A stretch of 31,830 nucleotides of DNA. It comes from Mesaphorura yosii (Eukaryota > Arthropoda > Collembola > Poduromorpha > Tullbergiidae). Below are positions 9,428-18,784 of this stretch, piece by piece. The stretch lies in contig WIXG01000619.1 of NCBI GenBank assembly GCA_009869945.1, positions 1-31,830 on the forward strand. Reading direction: 5' to 3'. Each line of letters starts with the position of its first letter. Within the stretch, counting starts at the first letter, position 1. A model generated the notes under the pieces. The model was not told where the DNA came from. It saw nothing but the letters and a program-made list of their open reading frames with translations, and searched no databases. Both the position numbers and the translations under genes were made by a program.

Positions 9428-11767
9428 ATGGATTTACACAAAAAGGGCAATGACAAGTACATAGAGTGGTACCAGAAAAATTCAGTTCACATCTGTGAAA
9501 GGATAGTCAATGTGCCCGACTTTGTCCTTCGTTTGGGTTCCAAGTGCTTGGTAGGTGAAACACTGGAAGGTGAACTGGAGCAGAAGTCTGGTGATCCCAT
9601 GAAATGTGCCCACCTCTTCCGTGCGTTGGTTAAAGTTGGGGTCGACCGCATCGATGATGTCATGGAGTGCTTGGATAGGTCTGGAAATGAGCATATAACA
9701 AAACTATTCAAGGACTTTAAAAAATCGCGACTACAGCTGGATGACGATGACGCAAATCCTGATTTCGCTTCTGGCTCAATACTCGCCCGTAATTTGAGTA
9801 AACTCGACACAGATAGAATTGAGGAGCCGCAGCAAATTTCCATCCTTCAAGAATCCCAACCTACCGGAGGAGTAAACACTGCGACAAAACCTCAAACTGG
9901 AATCTGGTTCGAGATGGGTCACCTCATCGGTAATTTCACCGGACGTCAAGATGAAACGGAGACTCTCCACACGAAACTTGACAAATCACACACCCACAAG
10001 TCAATCATCATTATCACAATCAGCGGGTTTGGTGGAATTGGCAAGTCCACACTCGCAAGAAACTACGCTTTCACGTACAAAGACTTTTACGACGGGAATG
10101 TCGTCTGGATCAATGCGGAGACTATCGACTCGATGAAGGCATCATTCTTAAGACTGTCAAAGAAACTTGAACTTCAGCTTGGTGATCAGCCGCCTCAGGA
10201 ATTCCTGGTAGAGAAAGTGTTTGGCTACTTCAACGACAAGAAGTGCCTGTTCATATACGACAACGTTGAAAACTTGGCTGACTTTAAGCAATTTCGGCCG
10301 AAGGACGTGGATCCGAGCGGACAAGTGCCGTACGTGCTTATTACCAGTCGTCGGACCGACTTGAATCCACTGTCGGCCAACGAAATCAGTCTGTATGTGC
10401 TGACAACCGAGGAAGCCGTGGAACTTATACAAAAGATGTTGCCCCACTCGAGGAAGGAAAACGCCATGAAACTTGCCGACAAATTACAGAGTCTTCCGCT
10501 GGCCCTCCAGCAGGCCCTCGCATACATCCGCGGCACTTCCATCGGGGACGACGACGAGGCAATTCTGCAATATTTGAAGGAATTTGACAAATCGGCAGCA
10601 GACTTGCTTGGCGACGAGAGATTCAGAGATCATAACGACTACTCCTCGACATTCGCAATCTGGCAAATTACGCTGGCAAGAATCAGAGAAATGAAAGATG
10701 GACCGCTAGCAATCAAAGTAATTAACGCGTTGGCATACTTGAATCCGGATTTCATCAGCACGGAGTTCTTGAAGCTTGTCTTCGAACAGGAGACACAACG
10801 AGGGTTGAAATTGCTGGAGAGATTTTCAATTATTAACATCAACGAAGGGAAGCAAGTGGTCTTTCATCGACTCGTACAGCACGTCGTCAGACTGAGCTTC
10901 AGCGAGCGGGAAGAAGAGCAGCTTCAGATGCTTGTGGCGGCGATAGATGGGGAATTAGTCAAGAAAAAGTTAAATGATCTCTCCCGTGAATGCATGTCGC
11001 ACGGCCTACATTTGTTCCCTTTTCAAATGAACCACACACACTCCGAAGCGATGACTGCAAACTGGGATTACTTTGTGGACCTTTGCAATTACTTGACTCA
11101 ATACGGAAACTACGTGGAGAGCCTTTCAATTTCTCAGCAAATGGCATCATTTTACGAATCAGTGCACGGCGAGAATCATCGGAGCACAATAATATTGAAG
11201 TGGAGAATGGCAGTTGCTTACTTACTGGTTGACAAGGTCACCGACTCGGTGCAGATTCTCAATGCAATTCTTCCCGATGCGAAATCTGTGCTTGGAATCG
11301 AGCACTCGGTGACGATGAACATTCAGTGGAGCCTGGCAAGCTGTTTGAGCAGAACTGGGGACACTCAAAAGGCCGTACAGATTTACGACGAAATTATTCC
11401 GATCGCCGAGCGTCTGTTTGGAGAGAAGGGTCACAATGTTCTGGACTTTAAGTACAGCAAGGCGAGGGCTCTGGGAATACTTGGAAAATTGGACGAATCG
11501 CTCGAATTGCTGCACTACGTCCTTGGAAAGAAAGTCAGCAAGTTCGGAGAGACCGATCCCAGGACGTTGAACACCAAGTCCCAAATCGCTTCTGTTCACT
11601 ACGAAAAGAAGGAATTTACGAAGGCTCTTGAAATCTGGGAGGAAGTTGAAGCCGGATTCACACACGTACTTGGAGACGCGCACCCGCACACAATCACAGT
11701 GCGAAACAACATTTCACTCTGCGAGGCGATGCTGTCTCAACGATCCAGCTATTGTCACATCGTCTAA
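9428..11767 (+). CDS. NLR-like (STAND) protein: CARD-like, NB-ARC, TPR
   Basis: One uninterrupted 779-aa exon. Residues about 15-100 fit the CARD/death-fold pattern (LVGETLEGELEQKSGDPMKC, then HLFRALVKVGVDRIDDVMEC and LDRSGNEHITKLF). The NB-ARC follows: P-loop GFGGIGKST at 200-208, Walker B KKCLFIYDN about 271-279, sensor-1-type VLITSRR about 303-309, a GLPLAL-type QSLPLALQQALAYI about 353-366, and an MHD-position motif FHRLVQ about 479-484. From about 545 to 765 come kinesin-light-chain-style TPR repeats (HGENHRST, LGIEHSVT, FGEKGHNV, FGETDPRT and LGDAHPHT mark the loops). Proteins of this plan act as ATP-driven switches that oligomerise when the repeats sense a ligand; the CARD would recruit caspase-like or adaptor partners. 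Apaf-1 has the same front half but WD40 repeats at the end. No signal peptide, so cytosolic. A diverged partial copy lies at 14044-14686. Confidence 0.88.
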   Translation: MDLHKKGNDKYIEWYQKNSVHICERIVNVPDFVLRLGSKCLVGETLEGELEQKSGDPMKCAHLFRALVKVGVDRIDDVMECLDRSGNEHITKLFKDFKKSRLQLDDDDANPDFASGSILARNLSKLDTDRIEEPQQISILQESQPTGGVNTATKPQTGIWFEMGHLIGNFTGRQDETETLHTKLDKSHTHKSIIIITISGFGGIGKSTLARNYAFTYKDFYDGNVVWINAETIDSMKASFLRLSKKLELQLGDQPPQEFLVEKVFGYFNDKKCLFIYDNVENLADFKQFRPKDVDPSGQVPYVLITSRRTDLNPLSANEISLYVLTTEEAVELIQKMLPHSRKENAMKLADKLQSLPLALQQALAYIRGTSIGDDDEAILQYLKEFDKSAADLLGDERFRDHNDYSSTFAIWQITLARIREMKDGPLAIKVINALAYLNPDFISTEFLKLVFEQETQRGLKLLERFSIININEGKQVVFHRLVQHVVRLSFSEREEEQLQMLVAAIDGELVKKKLNDLSRECMSHGLHLFPFQMNHTHSEAMTANWDYFVDLCNYLTQYGNYVESLSISQQMASFYESVHGENHRSTIILKWRMAVAYLLVDKVTDSVQILNAILPDAKSVLGIEHSVTMNIQWSLASCLSRTGDTQKAVQIYDEIIPIAERLFGEKGHNVLDFKYSKARALGILGKLDESLELLHYVLGKKVSKFGETDPRTLNTKSQIASVHYEKKEFTKALEIWEEVEAGFTHVLGDAHPHTITVRNNISLCEAMLSQRSSYCHIV

Positions 11768-11831
11768 TTTGTAACCCATTCTAATTGATATGACCGCTTG
11801 CTCGAGAACAAAAAATAGAAGCCCTTCATTT

Positions 11832-12580
11832 TTACAAGTCTGCCAATCTGCATTTTCGTTGTCTGTCATTCTGAAGGAGTGCGTACAGTTCGGTTGACGA
11901 CCGCGCTGTGACCAAGCCGGCTGATGGCGCCTCCACGCGCCTTCGGCGTGTTGCAGCTTGCAGACGAGTCCTGCGAAATGTACCGATGCAGGGCGTCGAT
12001 TCCCGAATGGCGGATGGAAGCCACCCTCGAAGCCGGTCGGAAGGAGGAAAAACGTCGTCGTCGATGGTTTCGGCCGACGGGAGCGCCAACGCCTGCCGAT
12101 GGTTGGTGGCACTGACTTTCGGCTTCTGTCGGTCGACTGCGTGACAGGGGTCAATCACAAGCTTGTCGTGGTCGTATTGCTCGTCTTCGATCTCCTCAAA
12201 CCACAAGAGAAGGGAAGATAAGACACAGGGTAACAGCTAAGAACAATAAACAATTACTGATAAGGACAAGTTTACAGTTTCGACCTCCGTCACGAGCGTG
12301 TTGGTCGTCACTTGCTTTAGTGGCGGAAGAATTTCGTAGACGATGGCGTTCGCGGCGCTCGCCTCAGCGCCAATGTCCGTGGCCAGGAAATCTGAGCTTG
12401 GCGGCCGTTTTCTCCGGCACTGATGTCGGATAACGCGTCCAGACTGTCGTCGACGAATTTGGCCGTTGGGGACAGGTTTCCATTGCTGGAGCCAGTTTTT
12501 GAAACGAGGACCTCGCCCAACTTGTGTGTTGTTGGAGGTGCCGCCGCCAAGGGCAACGTAGGAGAGGGTCCGTCAACCAC
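11832..12580 (-). pseudogene. Unrecognised minus-strand gene fragment, interrupted
   Basis: Two exons can be proposed. The right exon begins near 12580 and reads THKLGEVLVSKTGSSNGNLS, then KFVDDSLDALSDISAGENG. A single frame shift near 12395 leads to a natural-looking continuation (DFLATDIGAEASAANAIVYE, then ILPPLKQVTTNTLVTEVET) up to a GTAAAC donor at 12275. An acceptor ending GGTTTGAG (exon from 12194) joins in phase to EIEDEQYDHDKLVIDP and stays open to a TAG/TAA-free run ending near 11832. The family is unknown. Its upstream end abuts the hAT transposase remnant at 12590, as if the transposon cut the gene. The right exon is the better-supported part; competing frames exist in the GC-rich left part. 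Confidence 0.35.
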
Positions 12581-12589
12581 ATCTTCGAA

Positions 12590-12960
12590 GTCTCAGTAAA
12601 AAAGAGAAAATTCGAGTTTCTGGAACTTTCAAGACAACCCAACAACAGCGAGAGACTGGGCTCGGAACTTAATCTATATCTAAGCAACAAAGCTTTCGAT
12701 ACTGACGATGATAAATTTGACCCGAGGAATTTTTGGAAGTTTCAGAAGTGTGCATCCCCTAATTTCTCACCGTTCGCCTTGAATATTCTTTCGATTCTAT
12801 TGTCAATTGGTGCGGTGGAGCGAACTTTCTCATTCACTGGACTGACACCTCAACGACGTTGGCCAATATTGAGTCATATTCTGCTAAAAATAGGAACCTA
12901 GACGAGACTAAAATGCGTATTGGTATTGTTAAAAGGTTGAAGAAATTGCTGAAGGCATGA
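12590..12960 (+). mobile_element. hAT transposase C-terminal remnant
   Basis: A plus-strand frame carries the hAT-C dimerisation region typical of these transposases: ELNLYLSNKAF, then NFWKFQ, ASPNFSPFALNILSILLS and IGAVERTFSFTGL, which is the diagnostic ERxFS-type core. A one-base shift near 12870 is needed to reach the family's expected tail (SAKNRNLDETKMRIG), which stops at 12958-12960. Only the last roughly 120 residues of a normal 600-residue transposase are present; the DDE core and DNA-binding BED finger are missing. No terminal inverted repeats or 8-bp target duplication were identified. It is a dead fragment. Confidence 0.72.
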
Positions 12961-13500
12961 TGAGTTAATACAGAGTTTGATGAGTCAAATGTCAGGTCCT
13001 TTTTTGTTACGTTCAAGGTTGAATAGTGTAATGAAAGAGTGTTGTGCCGAGCGTCAAAGACAAAGACAGTGTTCACTCTTACCGGACTCTATCTGGACTT
13101 CGAACGCGAATGCGGGTGCGAATGACGAGTGGCGAATTACAATGACGATTTAATGACGGACACGGAGAATATTCGCAAAAGCAAAGACTGGACTTTTATT
13201 AACTCTGACACTGACTATCGTACGACTGCCTGACTCTCCGCTCCTCCTGACTCTGACCCCGACTCAACACTACCTGCTCTCGGCTGACTCGATGTCAACC
13301 TTAGTTAAATATCGCTCGTTTCGATGCAAACGTAACAATAGACAGACAGATTGATTTCGTGAGAAAGACGAATGCAACAGAGTCTTAATTGTTTCGTAAA
13401 TTCTGCAAATTCCCAACTGATAGTTTGATGCGTGTGCATCAAACCACGGGCGGCGGACGCACACACGCGACCTCCTCTTCGCCTGTCGTCACGCCCCTGC
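12961..13500. other. Stretch without a supported gene
   Basis: No coding exon can be supported. The part from 13190 to 13290 is rich in short CTGACTC words (for example near 13202, 13230, 13247 and 13281), a weak degenerate repeat. Possibly flanking sequence of the hAT remnant. Confidence 0.3.
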
Positions 13501-13514
13501 AAGAAGCGGTTCTA

Positions 13515-13825
13515 GAGATGCAGCAGCAGCACTCAGGGCGCATACGGGCGAGAAGAAACACAACTGCGACAACAAAATTCCTACTGAAGCGGCAGCTCGT
13601 GCAGCACGAACGGACGCACACCGGCTCTGCGTCTACTGCGCCCGGAGGTTTGACAGTTACAATCAAAGGAGCGAGCACCAGAAGAGACATCAGATAATGA
13701 TTGACAAGATGCGGGTGCTCGGGATGGCCGACGGGGAGTCGACAGTGGAGGCGGCGGTGACGGAAAAGTACCTATTGTGCTTATTCTTTAATTTTGTTAC
13801 AAGACGAGGTAGATTGCTGATTTAA
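13515..13825 (+). pseudogene. C2H2 zinc-finger protein remnant
   Basis: Finger pieces appear in alternating frames. First comes an HTGEKKHNCD linker and first-Cys piece near 13535-13570, then KFLLKRQLVQHERTHTG near 13575-13625 in another frame, then LCVYCARRFDSYNQRSEHQK and RHQ near 13628-13690 back in the first frame. The latter continues as DKMRVLGMADGESTVEAAVT to TAA 13823-13825, which overlaps an AATAAA. Two compensating shifts (near 13575 and near 13625) are needed, and the first finger lacks its second Cys. The HTGE linker and H-x3-H spacing identify the family of DNA-binding regulators. It is best read as a decayed tail; two sequencing errors could mimic this. Confidence 0.6.
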
Positions 13826-14043
13826 TAAAGAAAACGGTAATCGGGCGTCGGATATTCAAAAATTGACTGATTTGACGTCAATTCGTCTCTTTCCCTTGCA
13901 TTTGTCGCTGCTCGCTGCTCACACTCGCTAAATTCAAGCATTGGGCTTTACAAGTTTCTTATCTTATCAGCGAGTAGGTGCAAGCTTGAGCGGAGTTCAT
14001 GACGCATTCCTGCATCTACAGCAGTCGCCATTCTCATTTCACA

Positions 14044-14686
14044 ATGACGGCACAGCACAGCACAGCCCCACCCAAATCGATAGGAAATCAAGGCGGCCAT
14101 GTGACCAGATTGGACAGCCGCTGTAAGTCGCCGCCAAGCCGAGCTAATTAGTCCATCTAATCCTAATCGTAATTATTGCATTCTTGCATTCTTACTCCGT
14201 ACAGTCCAAGTTCAAATCCGGGACCTCGTCCGCTCCGACCAGGTCATTCATCCCTCTGTACAGGGGCCCATCAAGTCGAGGCTCACCGCCGAAGACGAGT
14301 CCTCCGTGTTTGACGTGATGAAAATGACGCATAGGGGATTGATCGAGAAGGAGGGAGCTGAAGAAGCTTTGACGCGTGAGTGCACCGCCCACCGACTCCA
14401 CTTGCTTCGCTTTGATCTGAAGAGTATTTCACTGAAGAACCATATTGACCTATTTTGGGGTGACTTCCTGTTTCCTGTTGCGTATTCATCAGTACTCTCA
14501 ATCGGCCTGTATGCATACGCGATCCTCAAGTCGCGGTTTGGCGAGAGCGAGAACGAGGCGACAATTTACGCGAAATACAGCATAGCAAGTTCACACTACA
14601 ACCTGAAGAATTACACGGAAGCGATCCGAATAGCGGACTTCCTGCTTCCGGTGACGAAATCTGTACTTGGTGAAACCACGACATAA
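14044..14686 (+). CDS. Short gene made from an NB-ARC/TPR (NLR) fragment
   Basis: The second exon (14205-14686) aligns with the NLR-like protein at 9428-11767 from its MHD-position motif through the first TPR: QVIHPSVQ matches the FHRLVQ region, TRECTAHRLHLLRFD matches SRECMSHGLHLFPF, and SHYNLKNYTEAIRIADFLLP with VTKSVLGE matches AILPDAKSVLGIEH. The NB-ARC front is absent. A first exon (14044-14122, ATG then TAQHSTAPPKS) ends in a GTAAGT donor, and a CCGTACAG acceptor at 14204 joins it in phase, giving 186 aa with no stop before TAA. It is therefore either a 5'-truncated pseudogene or a re-exonised gene that makes an isolated TPR stump. The exon-1 ATG and splice are inferred from phase only. 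Confidence 0.42.
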
Positions 14687-15415
14687 AAGGCCTCATTCAT
14701 GGGGGCTGTCCATTGCATTCGAAGATGTTGGTAAAATTGGTGTTGGAGTGTTACTACTGCAAATAATGCAACGCTTTCTACGCGAAGTTGTGGGTGAAGA
14801 TTTTATTTTATTCTATTTCAATGTCAGCTCCACCTTCGAGTTTTTAAACCCTCCAGAATGTTTGGACATTCTGTTCATTTTGTCCTTTGACAATTAGACG
14901 TAACCAGGTACCTCTTGAGTTAAAGTACGAATCCCTGAACCGTCAAATATATGCTCTTCGTCCAATCAGCAGGCCAGCCCAGCAAAGTTAAAGAGGAAGG
15001 TACGGAGGATAGCACCGATAGCGAAGAAATTGGCGATCGGAATAATAGCCGTCAGAACAGCGGTGAAAGCACAACTGATGAAGACCAATGTGGGGATGGC
15101 GATGGCAACAACACTGAGGGCGACATTCCCAATCAATCCTCACCCTCAAGAACTTGAGTTCCCTTAGCAAAGTGAGGTCGAAGGTCAGAGTGCACACTCA
15201 TACTCAACATTGCATTCCCAATCAAATTTGAGGATTTGCTTCGCAAAGTGTATGCTCACACTTTGTTTGAGGACGTTTGGTAAAGAACGAAAGTAAAGTT
15301 AGTTTCTCTTTGTCATTTTCCATTGCCATTCTTCTTCAGGAATGACGACGTTTTGAATCTTTGAGCATAATTACAGTCATTACTTGGCTGATATTCCTTC
15401 TGTTAACGATTTAAA
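14687..15415. other. Stretch without a firmly supported gene
   Basis: Between 14951 and 15157 the plus strand reads an acidic, Ser/Asn-rich frame and the minus strand a hydrophobic frame with two membrane-like segments (AIAIPTLVFISCAFTAVLTA and IIPIANFFAIGAILR). They are complements of one another, so at most one is real; neither has a sound start or splice frame. An exact 13-bp direct repeat CATTCCCAATCAA occurs at 15124 and 15213. Confidence 0.35.
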
Positions 15416-16384
15416 ATGAATGAGTCAAGTGATAGTAGTGCTGACGAAGAAGTGTGCTCTGAGAATGAAGACATTTGTGGTCCAAAAGAAGACTGCCACC
15501 TTTAACCGCCGAAGAGAAGATTCTTCTCCTTGAATTGGTCAATGCTTCCAAAAAGATTGTTGAATGTAAGAATTCAGACTGCGGATCAATAAGAACTAAA
15601 CAAAAGGCATGGACGAAGATCACCAAAGAACTCTGCTCTCAAGCTGGAACGACAAGACCCAGTGATAAGCAATTAAAGAAATGCTGGGAAAACTTAAAAA
15701 GAAAGTTCAAGAAAGAAGTAACATGATTCTCACAATATTTTTGAACTATCCTTGGAACAAGATTTTGAAGGATTCTTTTGGAGTCGCTCTTCCCAGACTA
15801 CCCGTCCAGGCGCTTCTCGCTTGCAGGAAATGATGGGACTAATCTGGAGCTTTTATTTTTACACAAAATCAGTTTATTCAACCAAAAAGAGTTAGTAAAT
15901 ATAAAGTTAATGTGCGGGGCCAAAAACTCTTCCTCGGCCGGACTCGTGCTCCTCTACACTGAGCGTGAGAAAAGAAAAATGACACGAAATCAAAACACAA
16001 AGGGCAGGACCACACAAGACGAACCGACGCCACTGCGTCATCAAATCTCCCCTGCCTCATCTCCAAACCATTTACAAAAACATGAAGAAAATCTCAAATA
16101 CAAGTCCTTCCTACTTTCAACAGATTCCATATCATTTATTGCAGGTTGTCGCTCGCAAGCGGAAACTCAGGAAAACTGGCGGTGGTCCTTCCGTGCAACA
16201 AATCAGTTTGGAATCACAAATGGTACATGTAATAGTTCCAGGCCAGCTGCGCTCCTTGGAAAATCCATTTGATTGTGACCAAGACAGTCAGCTCGGCGAT
16301 ATTTTGCGTGATGACAATGAGGAGTTGGAAATTATCGCAGACGCTCCACCATTGACCTCAATGTTTGAACCGGCGGGAAAATGA
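15416..16384 (+). pseudogene. Myb/SANT-like DNA-binding protein of transposon type
   Basis: Exon 1 (15416-15717) starts with an acidic MNESSDSSADEEVCSENED. After one missing base in an A-run near 15483-15486 it continues as a Myb/SANT domain: LPPLTAEEKILLLELVNASK, TKQKAWTKITKEL, and KQLKKCWENLKRKFKKE. A GTAACA donor, a 427-bp intron and a TTATTGCAG acceptor join in phase 0 to exon 2 (16145-16384), which opens KRKLRKTGGGP and is open to TGA. The fold and the KTGGGP signature fit the Myb_DNA-bind_5 type found in zeste-like and PIF/Harbinger-associated proteins that bind DNA next to the transposase. No Harbinger transposase is seen nearby. Adding one A would restore the whole gene, so sequencing error is a real alternative to pseudogenisation. 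Confidence 0.68.
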
Positions 16385-16739
16385 CATTGCGCACGTGGTC
16401 AACGTCCTCGTTCTTGAAGGGCGTGGTTGGCTCGTGGGGGCTGATCATTCTTTCTAGCCAAAACAGCAATCAATTGATTATTGAATTCAGATTGTGAATT
16501 AGAATAGAATTGTGAATAGAATTGTTTGGTACATGAGTTGTTGTTGGCTTGCAAGTGCTTAGTAAGGTGGCTCGAGTGTAGCAAGACTGGAGCGTGCAGT
16601 AGCGACTATAGTAAGGTGACTGGATAGCAAATCTCGAATACGCTGCTTTATTTAAAGCTTCGCCCAATAACGAAGGCCGTCGCGCTGTCGTCTTGTCTTT
16701 GCCTGCCCAAGCAACCACGAGTAAGACGCCAATTGGAGA

Positions 16740-17525
16740 GATATATCGAGAAATCTTTGCGAGTTCTGCCTTGCCTGTGAGCCAGTCTGGGAACCAGGCC
16801 AGCCACGGCATGAAGTTGCAAAGCATGGTGAAGATGGAGGCGTTGGCCCCTGCTTCTACCACCACTTGCAGCAGGGCCTTGATCTGCGGATCCTCGTACT
16901 CAAAAGCCTCCCCAGCACCAGCCAGCAGAGCCCACAGCACATTTAGAATGGCAATGTTGAACATAGTGCCTGGGCTCGAAGGGCTTGCCCGCACTCTCCG
17001 CACTTTGGGTCCTAAGGTGGTGCACGAGCTGCTCCACCTGCACCACGATGGTAGACTCAACAGACCGATTCCCAAACCCAAACCACTCTCGCAACCGTCG
17101 ATGAGCGAATGCTCGCTGTTCTCGTCAAATGGCGCCTTCGCTGAACACAGGACCGTGCAGTTGGCCCTGCGCGTCGCCCGACCTGTCCATCACGAAGGGG
17201 AGTTTAGGACGCCCTGCAAAGGGGAGGGTGGCGTACGCTTCCTTGGCCAGTTTGTAGTCGGAGATGATGACGCAAGAGAAAGAACCAAAGCGAACGCCCA
17301 CGATGGGGCCGTACTTTGGAATCCACGCGGCAGCTATTTTGTGTGGTTCCAAACCCAGCTGCGGAAGGTGACCCAGGAGAGGGAAGCCCCACGGTCCGGG
17401 GGAAAGTTGCGGGCTCTGGGCTTCCGAAGCAAAAAGAGGAGCACAAGCAGCAATCCAACTGCACTTGTGAGGAGTAAAAGCGTAGTCATGTCGAGGAAGA
17501 GTAACTGAATTGTGAATGCCTTCAA
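16740..17525 (-). pseudogene. Cytochrome P450 N-terminal half, pseudogene
   Basis: The minus strand starts with a membrane anchor (MTTLLLLTSAVGLLLVLLFL from 17489; an upstream Met lies at 17525), then a hinge KPRARNFPP. One base missing in the CCCCC run (plus 17398-17402) restores GPWGFPLLGHLPQLGLEPHK. The coherent frame goes on through WIPKYGPIVGVRFGSF and LPFVMDRSGDAQGQ to FSEGAI, where TGA at 17125-17127 replaces a Trp. It continues REQRAFAHRRLREW, shifts again near 16970, then FNIAILNVLWALLAG and WFPDWLTGKAELAKISRY, fading near 16740. This is the clan-2-like (CYP2/CYP18 style) first half up to about helix E-G; the I-helix and heme loop are absent. A normal product would be an ER-bound monooxygenase. 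Confidence 0.8.
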
Positions 17526-17778
17526 TTCTCTGCTTTGCGCTACATTATTAAAATTGTTAAGTTGAATCTATCTGAGTTGAGAAACCGCACTTGGGCTCAC
17601 CAGGAAACCACATTCCAGGCCATGAGGGATGAGAAGCCTTGCTCCACACCTGGCCAATTACTTTCCTACCAATGAAATCCCGAGAACCTCATGGAAAGAT
17701 GCTCAATGCCCCAAAGTAATTTATTACCCATACATAAATTAGTGCATGAATTTTATTGATGTACAAAGTGCAAGAGTT

Positions 17779-18400
17779 CTAAACGTGAGTCCTGGCTTTG
17801 AATACGACTTGATGCTCTTTGGGGGCGGAAGTTGTGCCTCCAACTTTGGCTTCGAGAATCGGGACTTGCGTTGGATTCACTCCAATGCTGAACTTCTGCA
17901 AGAGGCCTGTCGTGAAAAGGAAGAGTTCGTCGCGACTGAGTTGTTCGCCGGGGCAGAGTCATTTGCCGGTGGAGAAGACCATGAAGGCTGCCCGCCTGTC
18001 AAATGAGGTTCCGTCGTCGCTAAACCAGCACTCAGAGCGAAAGTTGTGCGGGTCGCCCCAGAATTCTCGGTTGTGGTGCGGCTCCCAGATGTTGATGTAG
18101 ACCATCGTGTCCTTGGGGATTCTGTATCCGTGCAACTCCACATCTCCGATGGTCGAGTGGAAGGGACCGAGGGGAGTAATTGGCTGCATTCGCAGCACTT
18201 CGTGGATCATAGCCTCCGTGTGGGGCATCGATGGCCGACTTGAGAGCGTGGGTGATTCGCTCCCAAGCACACGTCTGATCTCATCCGCCACCCGATCTTG
18301 TATTTCTGGATGTGTAGCCATGAAGAGGCAGATCCAAGAGAGGGAAGTGGGTATCACAAACGCCTTGCCAAACTTGGAGTCTCGCACCTTGATCTGTCGC
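17779..18400 (-). pseudogene. Cytochrome P450 C-terminal half with stop in heme motif
   Basis: After an acceptor-like GCGACAG near 18392-18398 the frame enters the I-helix end (PTSLSWICLFMATHPEIQDR). The oxygen-binding AGxxT part upstream is degraded. The K-helix ExxR is present (EVLR in MIHEVLRMQP). The PERF/PERW motif reads SECW, consistent with two C-to-T changes (Pro to Ser, Arg to Cys). The heme loop reads FSTGK-stop-LCPGEQ: TGA at 17959-17961 replaces the invariant Arg (CGA to TGA). The same frame then runs another 59 codons (DELFLFTTGLLQKFSIG) to TAG 17779-17781, with a minus-strand AATAAA about 25-30 bp further. Decay therefore looks recent. It lies upstream, in transcription order, of the N-terminal half, so the two pieces cannot be one collinear gene. 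Confidence 0.82.
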
Positions 18401-18439
18401 AAGCACAGAACTCACAATTAATGTTTATATGCTTAATTC

Positions 18440-18717
18440 TATTCCAAAGACCTCAAATTGCCAATCTGGAGGAACGGAATGGACGCATTGAAGAGATCAT
18501 TTGTTGCTGCAAACGACACGACGCGGATATTTGTAATGAAGAAGGAACCCAGATTGCCCTCCACAAATTCCAGTTGCAATTGGAAATGAAAAGTGAAAGG
18601 GATCTGGCTTGGCTTGGCTATTTTTAGATCTCCTAGCTGGAGGGCATTGCGTGTTGCGTCTTCCACGCCACAAGCAGGATTCGAATAAAGACGCAGGTTC
18701 ATCTTCAGTAGGCGCAT
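18440..18717 (-). pseudogene. Possible further P450 scrap
   Basis: A minus-strand frame holds MNLRLYSNPACG and LQLGDLKIAKPSQI, which recall the K-helix (ETLRLY) and the strand after it in clan 3/4 P450s (LGDLKIPKGT). The rest has no recognisable order and the heme loop is missing. It sits directly upstream of the two better P450 pieces. The resemblance is short and could be chance. Confidence 0.2.
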
Positions 18718-18784
18718 TTGCCCATGTCAACCACCGTTCGGGCACCACAACGCGTCAACAGTCAACAATTCATGACAATTCACA

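Noticed and set aside
14951..15197. Acidic plus-strand ORF and hydrophobic minus-strand frame with two membrane-like segments
   Set aside because: They are complements of the same DNA; the minus frame has no start and no good splice sites, and the plus frame is low-complexity. Neither could be preferred.
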